Shown piece by piece: positions 1 to 9,779 of a DNA stretch of 64,000 nucleotides. A program made the translations under genes and the position numbers. A model generated the notes under the pieces. It made no database searches, had not been told where the DNA came from, and worked only from the letters and a program-made list of their open reading frames with translations. This stretch comes from Phytopythium helicoides (taxonomy: Eukaryota; Oomycota; Peronosporomycetes; Pythiales; Pythiaceae). Positions within the stretch are counted from its first letter, which is position 1. Each line of letters begins with the position of its first letter. The DNA lies in the NCBI GenBank assembly GCA_024867545.1, contig JANFNE010000021.1, positions 186,001 through 250,000 of the forward strand. Reading direction: 5' to 3'.

Positions 1-632
1 CTTCAGCTTCTCTCGACTTGCCTTGCGCCAGCCCTCTGCATCGTATGCCTCTACGAATGCGAGCGGATATCGCAGGCGTCTCACCTGCTCCATTGGCGGT
101 CAGCACTTTGCATCGATCCCGTGATTTGCACTCCACTGTACCTGTGTCTTGACGAACTCCTCGAGTTGCACGCGAGCCGGTTGAGGGGTTGTGATCTCCT
201 CGGCGGAGGCATCGCTGACATCAACACCAGAGCTGACCGAGGCTGTGTGGTCATCGTCCGACTGAGACAAGGTGTAGGTCTGAGAAAGCCCACGACCTCG
301 ACCTCGACCTCGTCCACGGCCTCCTCGTCCACCACGGCCTCCTCGGCCTCCTCGTCCTCCTCTGCGGCCTCGAGTGGGCTCTGACACCGGCGAGTAGACC
401 TTTGGTGCCTTCCTGGCGCGCTTGGTGCTCACCGAGTTGATCGGAGTCTCTCTAGACGGTATCGCGTCTGAATTAGCAACTTGGGTGACCACCAGCCAAA
501 AAAGTGATGCTTCCAGACGACGCACATGCTTGGTCGAGCTGCTGATCCACCAGAGGCAGCTTTTTCCTCCTTGTCCGTCGACTGGGCCCTGCTCCTGGTG
601 ACGCGCTCGACTGGTGGCTGCTTGTCCGGCAT
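1..632 (-). CDS. RGG-rich chromatin protein, probable PHD-finger family (3' end beyond window)
   Basis: The N-terminus starts at the ATG at 632 and is polar and basic. It is followed by a stretch resembling chromatin proteins (KRARKAPKVYSP) and a long RGG/RG run encoded by the CCTCGT-like repeat around 296-375. A first intron lies near 480-550; its exact borders are uncertain. The open frame meets a stop at 100, but a clean GT-AG intron at 85-141 (57 nt) skips it and joins to a segment reading RRLRYPLAFVEAYDAEGW then RKASREK. A YDAEGW-xxxSREK stretch commonly precedes the PHD finger in PHD-domain proteins, so a PHD finger probably lies beyond the left edge. RGG boxes usually bind RNA or serve as arginine-methylation sites. 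The function assignment is an inference from these motifs. Confidence 0.5.
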
Positions 633-1020
633 GACGTGCTTCAGCTCTGAAGTAGGTAGGCTATGGCTGGTCTATTGCAGTAGAAAGTGAGTGTCGAGAC
701 CTCCGACGGCTCGAGGCCACAGCCAGCAGCCCTCGAAGGCGTCCGAGCGAGAGCTGCAGGGCCTCGTACAGGACCGAGAACACCCACAGGCGAGCGGAGA
801 CCGACCCTTAGTTGCGGCTGCAGGTGACGATGCGGCGGTGGTCGCCACCTATTTTGATCCGGAACGTAGCGATCCAACGCGCATTGCGCGTCATACAAAA
901 CCCAAGATAAATTGAAATGCCATGGCATTCGGCGAAAAGCACGCAGCGACACTATCACTGGGATTTCGGTAGAGTGACGACACCGACCACTTCAACTTGG
1001 CCGGCGACGACGTTGCAGTC
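633..1020. other. Intergenic region, putative promoter of the RGG/PHD gene
   Basis: This 388-base gap lies between the stop of the gene at 1021 and the start of the gene at 632, both on the minus strand. Its open frames have low-complexity, proline/arginine-rich translations and match nothing recognisable. I see no RNA gene or repeat in it. Confidence 0.4.
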
Positions 1021-2201
1021 TCAGCGGACCCACTCCAGTTCACGGACGATGCGCAGCAGTGCCTGCAATACAGCGATGCAGTCTTGATCAGTCCATTGGC
1101 AGTGTTGCAATGCGAAAGTGAGGGACGGAGATTTACCTGGCGGATCGTAGGCGCCAAGTTCTCGTTGCGGAGCAGCAGCTGGAAGCGCGCAATCACGCTC
1201 TCTCGAGCGGCCACAGGCAGCGCGGCGCGGTTTAGAATCCAAAACTGCACCAGATCCTGGGCAAACTCCTCGATAGGTGAGGCGTCAGTCTCGCTTGAGC
1301 TCTCGTCTTCGAGCTTTGAGGAGCTCAGCGCTTTCAAGTACGAGCAGTAGCGCTCAAGCCCACCCGCGATGGTCGACAACGCGGCCTCCTCAGGTTCCAG
1401 CTCACTGTCTACCTGCTACACAACCAGTTTAGGCGTCCAACCTGACCAAATTCGCGCAAGGGGTGAGCTAGTACCACATAGAACTGGGCTCCCGTCTGCG
1501 TCGACTCTACAAGGGCAAGCAGGCTGTAGAGGGTTTTCAGGTGGGCATCTGCGCACTTGCGAGCCCGGATCGCCCGCTCCAAACGTTGGTCATTGTGCTT
1601 CTGGGCCTCAACGAGACCCGGGCTATCTTTGACGGCGGCAAGCAAAGACTCGGTCACCGAGAGTGGGGTTTCTTCTCTCAGCTGGTGCTGGTACGTCGCG
1701 ATAACGCCGAAACCCGTTCGGTCGATCGACCTCTTCTTCATCACACACAGCTCCTCTTCTGCCGTAGCCTGCTGCAGACACGCTTCGGCTTGGCGCTGCT
1801 CGCGTCGAATATGCACGGTGAGGTTAGCTCCCACAAACATCGCTCCTCCTGGGGACGCAGCGAAGCGCAGCAGCGCCGCTTGCCACTCGTGCGAAAGAGC
1901 AAAGTACTCGTCCGCTAGCCCGGCGATCCACCTCGATGGACGCGGAGGGAGAGCCACAGTGGGCTTTCCGAGCTGACGATAAACAGCTTGCAGTCAGCAG
2001 GTACCTCACAGCATGTACAACCAAGCACCTTTGCACCTGGTTGATCGCGCCGACAATGTAGCCCACCTCCGCGCACAAGTGCACCCCCGAGACGTCCAGG
2101 TCGTGTGCGGTCTGGTCCAGCGTCGGGGTGCGAGCAGGAGCAAGCTCTGCAACCTCGCTTTCCTCGAGGTCGCTGTCTACAAGGTCAATCACCTCCATCA
2201 T
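1021..2201 (-). CDS. Unrecognised protein; may be the C-terminal part of the neighbouring IQ-motif gene
   Basis: Spliced model: the start MMEVIDLVDSDLEE at 2201 is acidic. A 37-nt intron at 1973-2009 follows. The main exon runs to about 1431, then comes a short apparent intron (about 29 nt), a third exon, an intron of about 75 nt ending near 1064, and a last exon ending LLRIVRELEWVR at the stop at 1021. The protein is mostly helical with no domain I recognise. Its start overlaps the last 17 bases of the IQ-motif gene on the same strand. The frame upstream of the ATG also reads plausibly (RKSPISDFAMMEVIDL). The two could therefore be one gene separated by a one-base shift. Confidence 0.45.
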
Positions 2202-3168
2202 GGCGAAGTCGGAAATGGGCGATTTCCTTGTCTCCCTTCGCCAAGGTCGGGAGCGTCACGTTCTCCAGCGGGCGTTGGCGCCGAGACGCCACGTCGCAGG
2301 CTCGCGAGAGATATGGCAGCTTGTCCTGGCGCTGACGAACGCGAATCAACTGGCGGAGCTTGGGTCCGTGTTGCTCCCAGAGCACCCTCTCTCGCTCCTG
2401 CTTCGCGGCATCTTGTGCTGCCCGGAAGAGGGCTGCGGCAGCTTCGAGCTGCTGATGTTTCAACAGCAGCGCGCGTCGCTTGGCAAGACTCTTGGCGCGA
2501 GACAGCAACTTACGCCGCCATTGCCACCACCGGAATGCTCGCTGGATGATGCGAGCTGCGTGGTGGCGCTTGCACCGGAAGACAAAGAGCTTTGCTGATC
2601 GCTGAAGCGACCGCCTCGCTCGCTCACGTTCTTTTGTTCGCTCTCGGTGGGCAACATACGAGCGCTGTATGACTCGAGCGGCTTGGCGTCTTGCAATTCT
2701 ATTCAGAGCTTGTGCGCGCTCGAGGGCGAGCAACGCCGCAAGTTGTAGCATCTTTCTCGCTCTCTAGCCACAAAGCGCCTCGCCAGCAGTCCTCGCGCAA
2801 TTCTCTGGATCAGAACAGCGCTATCCCTCCAATGGCGCAAGGTTCGTTCTTGTAGCTCCAGCACTCGTTGCACTCTGTCCTCTACCGTCCCGCTGAAGTG
2901 CTGGAGCTCCGTTTTGGTCCATAGATGCCGTTGATGATCGCGAGGATCGAAATCATCGTTTGGCAAGCGGTCAGTCAGATACAAGAGCGACTTGGCTTCC
3001 AAGAAAACCCTCCTGCATCGAGTGAGTTAGTTGGCAATACGAGGTTCCTATGTCAAACTACGAAAGCTTAGCTCACCATCGTTTACTACTATGCTCGAGC
3101 GCCAGCTGAGGCTCTAGCCGCTGCTTGTACTCGTCAGTGTACGTCTCCAGCTTGAACGGATCTCCCAT
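2185..3168 (-). CDS. IQ-motif (calmodulin-binding) protein
   Basis: Exon 1 starts at 3168 (MGDPFKLETYTDEYKQ) and splices at a GTGAGC donor into the exon beginning RVFLEAKSLLYLTD. Three IQ-type repeats follow: AVLIQRIARGLLARR, AARVIQRSYVAHRER and AARIIQRAFRWWQWRR. They lie within an arginine-rich helix. IQ motifs normally bind calmodulin or EF-hand light chains, which suggests a calcium-responsive scaffold or motor-associated role. Near 2735-2750 the frame moves by one step between the first and second IQ repeats. The only candidate intron there is 20 nt, so a one-base sequence error is more likely. The gene shares a promoter of about 180 bp with the divergent WW gene. Confidence 0.6.
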
Positions 3169-3348
3169 TGTTCAATATCTTGAAATCGTTCCAACGCTGT
3201 CAGGTCATGCTTGCCAAAAGCTGGTCTTACCCGTTCAGTATTTATAGCCTCTATTCACTCCCATGTTGTACAGGTCATAAGTGCATCTTCGACACAATCT
3301 TCCCTTGTTTCCTTGAGTGTTCAAGTGGTAATCGATCGTCGTGACGCA

Positions 3349-4404
3349 ATGAACCGCCGCACGCACGCAGGTTTCTGCACATTTGATGAGCGTAATGCGG
3401 GAGGGCGATATCAAGCCCAAGCCGAGCTCCGCCGGTTCAAGCATGTGCTGACACATACGCCTGCAGTCGTCGACTGCGGTGAGAAGGGTGAGGCGTTAAT
3501 GACTGATGTTGATATTCAGAGCTGAAGCTCAAAATCGTGTGCGTGTGCGTTGGAGTTGTAGCTGACGAGATTCAAGGAGAAAGCCCCACGTTAGCCAAAG
3601 TTTTGCTTTGACGTTAACTCCTTCGCCATTTACTGATAGAATTTCGACGGGTATGGACAGGAAAATGCGAAGTGAAATGCTGAGCAAATTTGCGCGGCGA
3701 ATGCGAGAGGAACGGGCTGCCCATGAAATGCGCATTGCGCACATGAATCGCCGCATCACAGATTATCACAACCGCGTACGTCGGAATTTAATACTCGCTT
3801 CATGTTTTCACCAACTGATGGGCAAGCATGCAGGAAGAGCAACGCTTGAATGCAAGCACCGTGACGACCAATTTCCCAGCTATGCACCCATCGACCCAGA
3901 AAATTTCGCCCAACATCTCGATCCGGATTCGCGAGTAGGTTCACGAAATTGGCATCTATCCTGTATAATTGCTAACCAGTACGCAACTCTCACAGCCCAA
4001 TGCCACCTAAGGTGCTCTCAACGGCTCGGCAGGCACCGCAGCCCCATGAAGCCTTGCTATCATGGAAGTCACATACAGCTCGGCCAGACTTCTCGGACAA
4101 GTCGACACGCGACCTCTACTGCGATGCATTGCTCCAGTATATTCGGGAGCAGCGAGAAGAGGCACAGCTTGCTGGAGGAGTCACTCCTCACGAATTCGGT
4201 GGCCAAAGTAAAGCAAACACGCAGGAAGATGCATACGAAGACGACTATGAAGACGAAGACGATATTCCGCCTGAATCACCACCCAAGCCGAAGTCTCTAC
4301 CGCTAGGATGGGAGGAAAAGACCGATGCAAAAGGGAGAGTGTTCTTCATCGACCACATCAACCGGTGCACGACGTGGACAGACCCTCGCGAAGCGAGAGA
4401 GTAG
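3349..4404 (+). CDS. WW-domain coiled-coil protein
   Basis: The C-terminus is a clear WW domain: [20 protein letters not shown] then [10 protein letters not shown], with both signature tryptophans and the proline. It is preceded by an acidic, proline-containing linker. Four introns fit well. A donor near 3480 opens from the exon starting [17 protein letters not shown] second donor lies near 3543 (GTGCGT). A third intron of 58 nt ends at about 3831, and a fourth of 61 nt ends at about 3996. The middle exons hold a basic coiled coil ([20 protein letters not shown]). WW domains bind proline-rich ligands, so this is probably an adaptor. The start at 3349 is the first ATG giving a continuous spliced frame. 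A GTAAGT sequence at the stop leaves open a further short exon. Confidence 0.6.
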
Positions 4405-4644
4405 TAAGTGGATAAAATCTACATCTCCATTTGTCACGATCATGAAAGGATCTTGCCGAGCTCCCCAGTGTGTGTTCAGGAAGGAGTCATTCACTTCATC
4501 CTGATTCGTGACTGCTTGCGCCTGTAGTGCTTGGGTCGCAACGCCATGTCCAGATCTCAAGAACTCGATCAAAGCCAAAGAACTACGTTGTCTTATGCAA
4601 ATGTATTGCCTATATTGAGCACATAGCTGGGACTGTAGTAGCTA

Positions 4645-5661
4645 CTACTGGTTTGGTGGCTCGAAATGATGGGGAGTTCGGTGCTCGAGCGCCTGGATGG
4701 CCTCCTTGCTACGTTCGACAGCATTATGCAGCGTCACACGATCGTATAAACGAGTCCAATCACTGGCACGGCGCTTCGGTTCACCTTCCTTTTCGTGCCG
4801 ACGGGAAAATGCCTCGAGAGAGATTCGTGCGAGCTGGGAGAAACTCTCCGCTTGCTGTCGTGCCTGACGCAGCTCTGCCGCTGCTACCTTGACGCCCTTT
4901 TCTGCTTCTTTGACGTCGTCGATAGTATGGCGGCGGCGCACGTTTAAGTCGGATGGCAAATTGGCAAGCGTGTGGAGGGCATTATGATTCTGTAAGAGCA
5001 GATTTGGGTCGGCCTCTCCATTGTGGAGTCGATGAAGATATAGCGATACATTTCCTTGAGCATCTTTCTTTGCCTGAAGTCGAGCGAGCAGAAATTTGAC
5101 GGCGTGGTCGGTAGCAGCAGGAGGTAGCCCGTCACCACCTGAAATGGGACGATTCACATCTGCAGCCGAGCTCGGTGCCATGCTGGTCATCCCGAGAACC
5201 TGTCGAAGTCGTGTGCTGTCAACAACCACCGGTGAAATGGACAGCATCTGATGGTGCGGCTGCTGTTGTTGCTGCTGGAAGGCTGCTACAGTGACGCTAT
5301 TCGCACCCGTGTCCTCGAAGATGCAGAGCTCGAGTGTCTCGTTGACACGCCAGAACAGCTTCGAACCGTCGTATAGCACCCGACGGATACCTCTGCTAAC
5401 ACCAGCCGCGCCAACAGTACCACCTGCCTTGGAGCCACCTCCTTCCAGCGCTGCCTTGTGCAGTGGCGAGAAGTTGACGTGGTCGAGCAGCTTCTGCGCC
5501 GACCTCACTGAAATCTTGCACACCTCACTGTCGTCACACGGGCATTACCGAGAACGATACATAAGACGTGGAACACACTCACCAGCATCGAGAGCTCAAA
5601 CTTACCAGGTGAACGTAGGCGCGTCAACGCTTGGCGCGTCGCCCATTGTCTTGCGGCTCAT
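4645..5661 (-). CDS. Coiled-coil protein with an N-terminal C2H2-like zinc-finger segment
   Basis: Exon 1 (MSRKTMGDAPSVDAPTFT, ATG at 5661) splices through a 78-nt GTAAGT intron into EVCKISVRSAQKLLDHVNFS. The junction creates a second cysteine before EVC, giving C-x2-C then a histidine and a further PLH, so a single C2H2-like finger is plausible. The remainder has a polyglutamine run (about six Q) near the middle and a C-terminal coiled coil ending FEPPNQ. I do not recognise the family beyond this. Its 3' end converges on the WW gene with about 240 bp between them. Confidence 0.5.
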
Positions 5662-5871
5662 GGGGCCACTTCCCTTGGACCGCAGACAGCCAAGGCTGAT
5701 CTTGAGTTGAAGAGCTGGAATGACTTTCAAGCCAAGAAAAGCAAATGTGCGTGGCTGAAAAATAGCATGTTCTCGGCGCAGCAACCCACATTTAGCCCTC
5801 AAGAAAAAGCGGTACAAAAGAGTTTTCAGCTCCAAGAACTTGAACATTGCTAATAGATTTATGGTCTGCCA

Positions 5872-8819
5872 TCATGATCTGCTCACATTCGATGATTTTG
5901 TCCGCTCAGCTGCCGCCTTGTCTGCTGCCGACTTTGCAGCGGCAATGATGCTCGCGGTAGTGCGAGGGGCTGATCGCTGGGCTGAACGCTGAGAGGAACC
6001 TGTAGATCGAGCTGCCGTCCCCGTGCGTTGAGGAGAGGTTGGTCGCTCTGACGAATCGGTACCCTGTGGGGGATCTGCGCGCTTTGGTGCAATATTCTTC
6101 AGTGGAATCTTTGCACGTTCCTTTGGGCGAGCTGGCGGTGGCGGAGGAGTCTTGGCGGATGCTGCTGACGACGTTGGATTAGTGGGTGCTTTTGTAGTCG
6201 CATCAGTCGAGGTTTCTGCGTCCGGTGGCGGAGCTTGGTCCGGGGGTGGAGCTGGTGCCAGTGCGCGAATACGCGGCGGTAACCTCAGACGGTTCATTGA
6301 ATCGGAAGACCGGCATCGGATGAATCGAGGCTGGTTTCCTCTGGAACAACTGCATTGGATGGTCGTAATGCTATTCGTGTCATTGGTGGCGGACGAGCAC
6401 GCTTCGGACGAGAACGAAACAGCTCGTGACGACGGCAGAAACCACCAGCCTTGATGCGGTTGAGGCAGTGTGGCTCGCGACAGCGATGCAGCGAGCAGTA
6501 ACGCGCACCTGTGATTTTGTCGCAGCTTGAGGCCGAGCACTTGAAAATGTTTCCGTTTTCGACCTGCTCAACACTTAGGCATCGCGGGCAGTACCAGTCA
6601 CCCTCTGGGATCTTGGATAGCGGTGGTGACAGACAGAATGTGTGGTACTCGCGGCCGCAGTCATTGTCGCAGAGTAGTAACTGGGCATACGAGTCGTTCT
6701 TCTGGCAGATAGCGCATCCTGTCGAAACTCCACGCTGTATCGACGACCCCGATCCTGATGTCGGTGTGCTCGACCCCGAGTCTGTTGCCGACGTTGTTGG
6801 CCGTTGTGCAGTGTTTCCACCCCCACTCTCTGTGCTTTTGTCTGCTGCGTCTGTTGCACTCTCGCTTTCGTCACTTTCTTCTTCGCTAGGCAAGTCATTA
6901 GGGCCTCGAAACGGTTGGATGACTCCTCCATAGAGCATTGACTGATGTGGCAGCTTGTTGGCCTTGCTCGACTTTCCTTGACCTGGCGGTACATCAGATG
7001 CGACCTGCACACTTTCTACGACTTGCGAGCCAGATTTCGGAGGCATTGAGCGTGGAGCTGACCCAGCAGCCGTCTTTGAGTCGTTGGCCTTCTCAAGTAC
7101 TTCGTTCTCCGCCTTTGGAGGCTCAATACCCGCCTTTCTTCGATTATTTGAGCCAGATCCTCCCATGATGCGAGCAGCAGCGGCAGCTGCCACTGCCTCA
7201 ACAGCACCGCGCTCAACTGGGCCGACGGGTTGTTTCGTAGATACACCGGTCCTGCTTTGAAATTTTGGCACCAATCCTGCCGATCGTGGAGCAGTGGGAG
7301 TCATTTTCCGTCTGGGTAGAGACGGCTGTTTCCCCCGCGACTGTTCTCTGTTGTGGGAGGATTTCGTCAATGCTCCAGCTGCTTGGACCGGTGTCGAAGT
7401 CGGATTTGAAATTGGCTTGTTGGTCTTCACCCTTTCAGGTTCTTGTGCTGTCTTCCCTTCTGATTCAAGAGTGCCCTTTTCGGCTGCCGAGCTCTGAATT
7501 GGCGCCACCACCGGCAGCGGCTCATCTTCCTCCGGTGGGTCAGATGCATCTGAAAAGTCTGACGATTTAGTTTCAGAATGAGAACGAAAGGTATCATCAG
7601 CCAAGAGGGAGCGATTCAAGAGGATACGTACTTGGATCAAACGCATTCACCTGGAGCAGGTGGTGGTGTTAGCGGAGGTGGTTGATTCGGTGGTTGTACT
7701 GGTTGCAGAGCACCATTAGATATCACTTGTTCTTCAGAGGCTATCAGAGGCTGCTGTGGGGGCTGCTGTGAGAAATGTTGAGAGGGGTCTTCCGACGGAA
7801 CGACCAACACTCCCTGCACCGAATGGCTCGGCTGTGTCTGAGGGTCGAGATACTGCTGATGATAACGCTGAGCTGATGCTCACGAGGTGGATACATCGGA
7901 ATGAAGGAAGCATGGCCGGCTGCGGCTGAGTATCCGGAGAGCTGGTGGCAACATCCGTGATCGCTGATCAAGCTGTAGCTCGTAAATGTTTTCGCCAAGT
8001 GCAGACGCTGTTTCAGCCATAGAGCGCTCCTTCCGAAAGTTCGTGGGATTGGAGCCTGGGTCGTTGACGACCTCAAGCAGGTACAGCGACGATACAAAGT
8101 CCAACGCGCTCCGCAGAACGTTGAGTGTCCGCGTGTCATCAAGGCTGTTGGTAGGGCTTACTGCTGTCTGGCTAGAAGACGAAGCAGCAGCGCTCGTCCG
8201 ACTTGCTATGGTAGCCTGCAGGCTTTGCTTCAAGTCAAGCGCCTTGTACTTCCAGAGGTACAACTTCTCACGCATTTCCTCCTCGGCAGCGAGGCGGCTC
8301 TGCATCCATAGACGGTCGAGTGCAGGGCTGACGAGGGTCTTGATCTCCTCTGGGTTTGGACGCAGACTGAGTTGCTGCTGTAGCGCGTCTACAGCCGTCT
8401 GAATCGAGCGAAACGACCCCATGATCGTCGCCATATCGATGCCGGCTGCAGATGGTAATGGTATAGGCACGTGACGTCCAAAGATTCCCTCCACCGATGC
8501 TCGCAACCGAAGCAGCTCTTGGTAAACGGGGGCTAGCTCTGTCTGCTGGGCTGGCTGCTGCTGGTTTTGTGGTTGGTTGGCATCCGCTGGTGAGTTTTCC
8601 CTTGCTTTGACCCACGTCGTGTTCTTGACACGAAAGGAACTGCTTCGAGTTGATGATGGGCCACAGCACTGACAGGTCCGCGTTCAGCTGCGAAAGCTGC
8701 TGCATGGACCGGTGCAAATACATGGACATGACCCTCGCCTCCTCTGCAGTCGCGCACTCATCCTGTCCAGGTCCAGCAAGCCGTTGCCGCTTGGCGACTC
8801 GGCCTTCTGTCTCCACCAC
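5872..8819 (-). CDS. PHD-finger protein with helical N-terminus and basic C-terminal tail
   Basis: The central exon carries a canonical C4HC3 PHD finger ([20 protein letters not shown], then [13 protein letters not shown] and EGDWYCPRC). A second cysteine/histidine cluster follows ([15 protein letters not shown], then GGFCRRH). PHD fingers usually read histone H3 lysine state, so a nuclear chromatin role is likely. N-terminal exons are helical and contain LGRP-like and glutamine/proline-rich segments; the C-terminus is proline- and lysine-rich. Introns include one of about 96 nt ending near 7563. Frames must change near 6330-6370, 7870-7900 and 7955, where no convincing intron exists. These fit single missing bases. 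There is no ATG at 8819 (it reads GTG), so the true 5' end or a first exon is unresolved. Confidence 0.55.
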
Positions 8820-9779
8820 TGCAGCAGCACGTTCCCTGTTAGGCCATGTGCGAGGTGTCGGTCGTGGCTGTACTGGCAGCTAGCTACCTTGGTCGCCCGC
8901 AGACCCCCGTGCTCCACGTGTCCTGGTCGGGCCCCTGTCAGCACAGCATTAGCACGCGGCGACGTTGGCGGTCGGGCGAGGCACTCACTCCGTCAGCTCT
9001 GCCGAGATGACCGCGAGGCGGTCCAGCCCAGGGGCGTCGATGTGTCTCTGGGCTGGCGCCGCCCTCTTCCTCGGCATCTCTGTCAGTCTTCAGGCGTCTC
9101 CGGCCCGCCGTCCCTGAGCGCCTGGAGCAGTGGGCGCCACCTGCCGTTGAGCCAACTCGCGAGCCAACAGTCAGTCGGCCAGGCGCTCGCGTCGCAGGCG
9201 AGCGAAAGCACCCGCGCGCCTCGCGGCGTCTACGGCCGACGGCGCGCTCGGCCTCGGCGCTGGGCCTGCAGCAGCCGCAGCAGCCGCAGCAGGTGGCGAA
9301 GGACGCGGAGCGGCGGCGGGCGAGCGAGAGCCGCAGCAGCCGGCGAGAAGCAGCGGCCGACGGTCGGGGGCCGGCCCTGGGCGGAAAAAAGTGGCCGACC
9401 GGACGCGAGCGGCCGGCAGCAGCGAAAGTCCCGAGGTTTTTATCCGCGAAAAACCTATTTTGCACAAGTGGCTGGCGATCTTGCCGCCGCGGTCAGACCA
9501 GCCAGCGGTGCGCGTTGAAGCGGGCGAGGCGAGGCGGGAGCCAGGGCTCCGTTGGGGCCGCCTTGCCCACTGCAATTGCCATGGTCGTGCCCAATTGCCA
9601 ATTGCCAATTGCCAATTGCTGGTTGCCAACTACGGAGTGCAGTCGTCCAGCCAGTCACTGGGGGTACACAGCCTCGATAAGCGGCGTGGCTCGGATGTGC
9701 GTCTCCTCTACAAAACGGATGCAGTGCGTGTTTCAAGTCAGACGCTAGGTGGCGTAGTGCTACGAGCAACTGTAGACGC
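8820..9779. other. Long GC-rich intergenic region upstream of the PHD gene
   Basis: Nearly 1 kb lies between two minus-strand genes. The open frames on both strands are arginine/alanine-rich translations of GC-rich DNA without motifs. The only distinct structure is the tandem CAATTGC array at 9591-9618. It may also hold a first, non-recognised exon of the PHD gene. Confidence 0.4.
9591..9618. repeat. Tandem CAATTGC repeat, four units
   Basis: Four copies of the 7-base unit CCAATTG follow each other with no spacer. A further CAATTG lies at 9573. Each unit contains the palindrome CAATTG, which fits the CANNTG E-box pattern, and also a CCAAT core. It could be a regulatory cluster or a simple microsatellite. 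Confidence 0.7.

Noticed and set aside
8712..9518. 268-residue plus-strand open frame
   Set aside because: Arginine/serine-rich translation of GC-rich intergenic DNA and antisense to the PHD gene's N-terminus.
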